DNA of 64,000 nucleotides from Sediminispirochaeta bajacaliforniensis DSM 16054 (GTDB lineage Bacteria; Spirochaetota; Spirochaetia; DSM-16054; Sediminispirochaetaceae): assembly GCF_000378205.1 (NCBI RefSeq), contig NZ_KB899417.1, positions 62,001-126,000 on the forward strand, in the 5' to 3' direction. Below, piece by piece: positions 60,493-64,000 of this stretch (the first letter of the stretch is position 1; each line of letters opens with the position of its first letter). The translations under genes were made by a program, and so were the position numbers. The notes under the pieces are model-generated. The model was not told the origin of the DNA and searched no databases. It saw nothing but the letters and a program-made list of their open reading frames with translations.

Positions 60493-61730
60493 GCACTTTT
60501 CTTGTCTAGTATAATCTCCGGAGTTTCCGACTTTTCGATTACGTCGCGGGTGACAACGACCTGCTTAGCTCCTTCGATGGAGGGAATTTCGTACATAATA
60601 TCAAGCATGACATTCTCAACAATGGCCCGCAATCCTCTTGCGCCGGTCTTCTGCTCAAGCGCTTTTTCCGCGATGGCCTCCACTGCACCTGGCTGGAACA
60701 CAAGATTGACCTCATCCAGCTTCAGGCTCGCCTGATACTGGCGCAGAATGGAATTCTTCGGTTCTGAAACGATCCTCGTCAGGTCCTCTTTCGAGAGATC
60801 GGAAAGTGTCACATGAATGGGCAAACGGCCGATGAACTCCGGTATGAGTCCGAATTTCACCAAATCATCGGGATGGAGTTTGCTGTAAAGAGCGGAGAGG
60901 TCCTTCTCACTGCTTGCCATAACATTGGCACCGAAACCGAGGGGATGCTGGGCAACCCGCTGTTCAATGATTCTGTCGAGGCCGACAAAGGCGCCTCCCA
61001 CAATAAAAAGGATATTTGTGGTATCGATCCGTATCATTTCCTGATTCGGATGCTTTCTTCCCCCCTGGGGCGGGACGGAAGCTATGGTCCCTTCGATGAT
61101 TTTCAACAGGGCCTGCTGCACCCCTTCTCCCGATACGTCACGGGTGATGGATACATTTTCACCCTTTCGGCTGATTTTATCTATCTCGTCGATATAGATG
61201 ATTCCCCGTTCGGCGGCGGCAATATTATTACCGGCTGCCTGTATCAGCTTCAGGAGGATATTTTCCACATCTTCGCCAACATATCCCGCTTCGGTGAGCG
61301 TAGTGGCGTCGGCAATTGCAAAGGGAACCTTTAATTTCCTGGCAAGGGTTTTTGCAAGGAGGGTTTTACCCGTTCCCGTGGGACCAAGCAAAAGGACATT
61401 GGCTTTTTCGATTTCGATATCGTCTTCTATCTTTCCACGCTGCGCGATTCGCTTGTAGTGGTTATAGACAGCAACAGACAGGACCTTCTTTGCGGTCTCC
61501 TGACCGACAACGTATTCGTCCAGGTATTTATGAATTTCCTGGGGAGTGGGAACATCTTCGAGAAAATCGCTCGAAACAACCTCATCCTCATCATTTAAAA
61601 TACGCATGCAGACATGAACACATTCATCACAAATGAATACCCCGGGGCCTGCAATCAATCGTCTGGCATGCTCGCTGCTTTTTCCGCAGAAGGAACACAC
61701 CTTATTGGATTCATTTTTGTTTTTCGCCAT
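60489..61730 (-). CDS. clpX: ClpX, ATPase subunit of ClpXP protease
   Basis: AAA+ unfoldase of 413 residues. The N-terminal zinc-binding domain has [12 protein letters not shown] and ICDECV. Walker A is [15 protein letters not shown] near 117, Walker [15 protein letters not shown] near 178, and the pore loop GYVGEDVEN is intact. The IGF-type ClpP-binding loop appears as PLGFGAN, a common variant. It starts within the last 20 bases of clpP. Confidence 0.97.
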   Translation of the reverse strand: MAKNKNESNKVCSFCGKSSEHARRLIAGPGVFICDECVHVCMRILNDEDEVVSSDFLEDVPTPQEIHKYLDEYVVGQETAKKVLSVAVYNHYKRIAQRGKIEDDIEIEKANVLLLGPTGTGKTLLAKTLARKLKVPFAIADATTLTEAGYVGEDVENILLKLIQAAGNNIAAAERGIIYIDEIDKISRKGENVSITRDVSGEGVQQALLKIIEGTIASVPPQGGRKHPNQEMIRIDTTNILFIVGGAFVGLDRIIEQRVAQHPLGFGANVMASSEKDLSALYSKLHPDDLVKFGLIPEFIGRLPIHVTLSDLSKEDLTRIVSEPKNSILRQYQASLKLDEVNLVFQPGAVEAIAEKALEQKTGARGLRAIVENVMLDIMYEIPSIEGAKQVVVTRDVIEKSETPEIILDKKSA

Positions 61731-62328
61731 TTTTCTCCCTCACGAGAACTTTATCGATAATCCCGTACGCCACAGCCTCTTCGGCCGATAAAAAGTAATC
61801 ACGTTCCAAGTCTCGTGCAATAACTTCTTCGCCTTTTCCCGTATGCTGGGAAAAGTAACGTATGGTCAGCTGTTTAAGGCGAACAATTTCCTTTGCCTGG
61901 ATACCGATATCAACCGCCTGGCCCTGAGCGCCTCCCCAGGGCTGGTGGATCAGAATTCTTGAAGAGGGAAGTGCGAAGCGCTTTCCCGCACTTCCGCAGG
62001 TAAGCATAAGGGCAGCCATGCTTGCCGCCTGTCCCATACAAATGGTCTGTACATCGGGCTTGATGTATTGGATGGTGTCATAGATTGCGAGACCTGCCGT
62101 TACACTTCCTCCTGGAGAATTAATGTAAAGGCTGATGTCCCGCTCCGGATCAAGAGATTCAAGAAAAAGCAGCTGAGCCACCACAAGGTCCGCGGTTGCA
62201 TCATTAATTTCTCCATCAAGGAAAACAATCCTATCTTTCAGAAGCCGGGAAAAAATATCGTAACTTCGCTCTCCGACTCCCGTTTGCTCAACAACATACG
62301 GCACAAGGTTGTTCATCTGTTCCTTCAT
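61711..62328 (-). CDS. clpP: ClpP, proteolytic subunit of ClpXP protease
   Basis: Serine protease of about 205 residues forming the ClpP barrel. The catalytic serine is in [16 protein letters not shown], the histidine in [10 protein letters not shown] and the aspartate in [18 protein letters not shown]-terminal [20 protein letters not shown] is canonical. I choose ATG 62328, which has GGGGAG upstream; an ATG four codons later (62316) is also possible. Confidence 0.97.
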   Translation of the reverse strand: MKEQMNNLVPYVVEQTGVGERSYDIFSRLLKDRIVFLDGEINDATADLVVAQLLFLESLDPERDISLYINSPGGSVTAGLAIYDTIQYIKPDVQTICMGQAASMAALMLTCGSAGKRFALPSSRILIHQPWGGAQGQAVDIGIQAKEIVRLKQLTIRYFSQHTGKGEEVIARDLERDYFLSAEEAVAYGIIDKVLVREKNGEKQK

Positions 62329-62362
62329 TCCTGCTCCCCTCATCTGTGAACCTTTATCCAAC

Positions 62363-63727
62363 TTACTGTTTATCCTGCATGAAGTCCAGATAATCGGCCT
62401 TTTTCCCCGTCTTTATCTTGTTTTTCTCTATCAAGAGGTCAAACCCCTTTCTATTGCGCAGATCGTTCTTTACCATTTCCATAAGGCCATTCTTCTCGAA
62501 GGCCTCTTTCAGCTCATCGAACTCCTGTCCGTTCTCTTCCGCCTGTTTTCGGATCTCGGCTTCTACTTCATCATCGGTAACTTCCGGCGATTCCTTTTCT
62601 ATTATTTTTTCCATCAAAAGCTGAACCTTTAGGCTCCGTTCTGCCTGGGGTTTCCATTCCTCAAAAACGGTTTCCTTGCTTTTCCCCTGAATTTGAAGAA
62701 ATTGTACCAGCTGCTCTTCAGGCATCCTTGATTGCTGGACAAAACGTTGCCATGAGTTTTCCAATTCCGCGGTAAGCATGGAAGCGGGAACAGCAAGCTC
62801 CGATCCTTCGATGATCTTGTCGAAGATCGCTTCACTTTTTACTTCACGAAACTTCTTTTCGAGGCTTTCTTCCAGTTGCCTGCGAATATCTTTTCGAAGA
62901 TCGGCGAGGGTTTCGTATTTGTCGCTTACATCCTGCGCCAGCTCATCGTCAAGTTCCGGAACCTGTTTTTCTTTTATTGCCGTAACGAGGACCTTAAGCT
63001 TGACACTTTTACCGGCGAGTTCTTTGTAGTCGTAATCCTCGGGGAAGCTCTTCTCGATCAGCTTTTCCTCATTCTTGGCCATCCCGATGATATCGTCATC
63101 GAATTTATAGAGGTTGTATTCAGTTCCGACGGTGAAAACGAAGTCTTCCCTGCGGCTTTCGTCCTTTTCTTTTCCCTCTTCGTCCAGTTCGACGTAGTTG
63201 ACGGTTACGATGTCGTCTTTCGCAGCCTTGGCTCCTTCCGCTTTTTCGACGACCATGGAGTTCTGCTCCTGGATCTTCTCGAGTTCGCGGTCTTCATCTT
63301 TTTTCGTTACCTTTACTTCGGGGACCTCAATTTCAAAACCCTCGTAGCTGCCCAGCTTTACATCGGGGTAAACATCATAGACAACGGCAAAGGTAAAATC
63401 TTCTCCGTCTTCGATTTTTCCGAGTTCTTTTTCGTCCGCTAATTCAGGCTGAGAGTAGGGAAGGGGTTTTTCCTCAATTTCCTCAAAAACCTGCTTCAGA
63501 CTTTCCTCGATCAGTTTTACGGTTGCTTCTTCTCTGATCCCTTCGCCGTATTTCTGCTCGAGTATCTTTGCCGGTGCTTTTCCTTTTCGGAACCCGCGAA
63601 TCTGAGCATGTTTTGCGTAATTGGCAAGAAGATCCTGATACTGTTTTTTTGCCGCATCTTTTTCCACGGTGACCGTAAGCTTTACCGCAGAGTTTTCAAG
63701 ATGCTGCACTTCTTTATTTGCGATCAT
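62363..63727 (-). CDS. tig: Trigger factor
   Basis: Ribosome-bound chaperone and peptidyl-prolyl isomerase of 454 residues. The N-terminal ribosome-docking signature reads [19 protein letters not shown]. The FKBP-like domain spans about 150-240 ([35 protein letters not shown]). The C-terminal arms are helical and acidic. It leads the operon tig-clpP-clpX-lon, a common bacterial order. Confidence 0.97.
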   Translation of the reverse strand: MIANKEVQHLENSAVKLTVTVEKDAAKKQYQDLLANYAKHAQIRGFRKGKAPAKILEQKYGEGIREEATVKLIEESLKQVFEEIEEKPLPYSQPELADEKELGKIEDGEDFTFAVVYDVYPDVKLGSYEGFEIEVPEVKVTKKDEDRELEKIQEQNSMVVEKAEGAKAAKDDIVTVNYVELDEEGKEKDESRREDFVFTVGTEYNLYKFDDDIIGMAKNEEKLIEKSFPEDYDYKELAGKSVKLKVLVTAIKEKQVPELDDELAQDVSDKYETLADLRKDIRRQLEESLEKKFREVKSEAIFDKIIEGSELAVPASMLTAELENSWQRFVQQSRMPEEQLVQFLQIQGKSKETVFEEWKPQAERSLKVQLLMEKIIEKESPEVTDDEVEAEIRKQAEENGQEFDELKEAFEKNGLMEMVKNDLRNRKGFDLLIEKNKIKTGKKADYLDFMQDKQ

Positions 63728-63757
63728 TCCCTAACCTCTCTATCGTCGTATTTGTTG

Positions 63758-63785
63758 AATATACACAAAATCCCTCTTTTAGCAA
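63758..63785 (-). promoter_or_regulatory. Sigma70-like promoter of tig-clpP-clpX-lon
   Basis: TTGCTA (63780-63785) and TATATT (63758-63763) on the minus strand are 16 bp apart. The start would fall about 23 bases before the trigger factor ATG. No heat-shock-type element is seen. Confidence 0.55.
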
Positions 63786-63805
63786 ACCGCCACGGGAGGG
63801 AGGAA

Positions 63806-63844
63806 TAAAAAAAGGCGACCCGGAATGGCTCCAGATCGCCTTGG
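63806..63844 (-). terminator. Terminator after tRNA-Gly
   Basis: On the minus strand an 11-bp hairpin that includes G-T pairs (GGCGATCTGGA with TCCGGGTCGCC) is followed by seven T residues. It ends the tRNA transcript just upstream of the trigger factor promoter. Confidence 0.8.
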
Positions 63845-63849
63845 AAAAG

Positions 63850-63921
63850 AGCGAGAGACGGGAATTGAACCCGCGACATCCACCTTGGCAAGGTGGAGCT
63901 CTACCGCTGAGCTACTCTCGC
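63850..63921 (-). tRNA. tRNA-Gly, anticodon GCC
   Basis: The minus strand folds as a class I tRNA. The acceptor arms are GCGAGAG and CTCTCGC, the D-arm is GCTCAGCGGTAGAGC, the anticodon stem is CCACC/GGTGG with loop TTGCCAA, and the T-arm is GCGGGTTCAATTCCCG with its stem slightly shifted. CCA is not encoded. Confidence 0.95.
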
Positions 63922-63947
63922 CGGAAATTGATTCTTGCCCCTTTCTT

Positions 63948-64000
63948 TGCGAGAGAAGGGACTTGAACCCTTACGCCTTTCGGCACCAGATCCTAAGTCT
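63948..64000 (-). tRNA. tRNA-Leu, anticodon TAG, 3' part only
   Basis: The minus strand shows the anticodon arm (AGA-CTTAGGA-TCT, anticodon TAG), a leucine-type long variable arm (GGTGCCGAAAGGCGT), the T-arm AAGGGTTCAAGTCCCTT and the 3' acceptor CTCTCGC with discriminator A. The 5' half lies beyond the right edge. It forms a tRNA cluster with tRNA-Gly. Confidence 0.9.

Overview
The window looks like a chromosomal segment of a free-living, sugar-fermenting spirochaete of the Spirochaeta/Sediminispirochaeta kind. This is an inference from gene content and style. There are many ABC importers with periplasmic binding proteins, whose signal peptides end in an A/S-[N/A/G]-G-x-x-E pattern. There is a BmpA/PnrA-type nucleoside importer, and a housekeeping block tig-clpP-clpX-lon with tRNA genes at the right edge. 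Base composition is roughly balanced. No phage, insertion sequence or CRISPR array is visible.

Layout. 1-5.2 kb: galactose/methylgalactoside-type importer mglBAC with a ROK regulator (minus strand). 5.3-10.7 kb: azlCD amino-acid exporter, a MalT-like LuxR regulator and a radical SAM protein. 10.7-18.3 kb: a dCache HisKA_2 histidine kinase, a decayed MacB/LolCDE-like ABC cluster with at least six disabling lesions, and the intact two-component system that probably once served it. 18.3-28.1 kb: a methyltransferase, a DUF1456 protein, then a four-carbon acid-sugar cluster (TctCBA importer, OtnK-type kinase, class II aldolase, SAF-domain dehydrogenase) with a divergent PrpR-like sigma54 activator. 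Two sigma54 promoters and a shared TTGCA-N4-TGCAA site tie that cluster to its activator.

28.1-41.0 kb holds the most unusual system: a soluble histidine kinase whose N-terminal 240 residues are an RbsA-type ABC ATPase, overlapping the gene of an NtrC-type sigma54 response regulator. Divergent from them are a secreted nucleoside hydrolase and a ribose-type transporter operon with two binding proteins, two permeases but only one ATPase. Two near-identical upstream sites (20 of 24 bases) lie 105 and 95 bp before two excellent sigma54 promoters. One overlaps the -10 box of the regulator's own sigma70 promoter. I propose that the kinase's ABC domain is the partner of the ATPase-less second permease, making a transporter-coupled sensor.

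41.0-52.3 kb: a PotDBCA-type importer with a PfkB sugar kinase and an ADP-ribosylglycohydrolase, next to a broken GntR/UTRA regulator. This gene set resembles E. coli yegTUVW with the transporter swapped. It is followed by a BmpA-type nucleoside importer, so 34-52 kb reads as a nucleoside/ribosyl-compound island. 52.3-64 kb: tRNA-Leu, a deoxyinosine glycosylase, oligoendopeptidase F, RdgB, a divergent sigma-like protein, a DHH phosphoesterase, Lon, ClpX, ClpP, trigger factor, tRNA-Gly and a partial tRNA-Leu. In five importers a hairpin separates the binding-protein gene from the genes that follow it.
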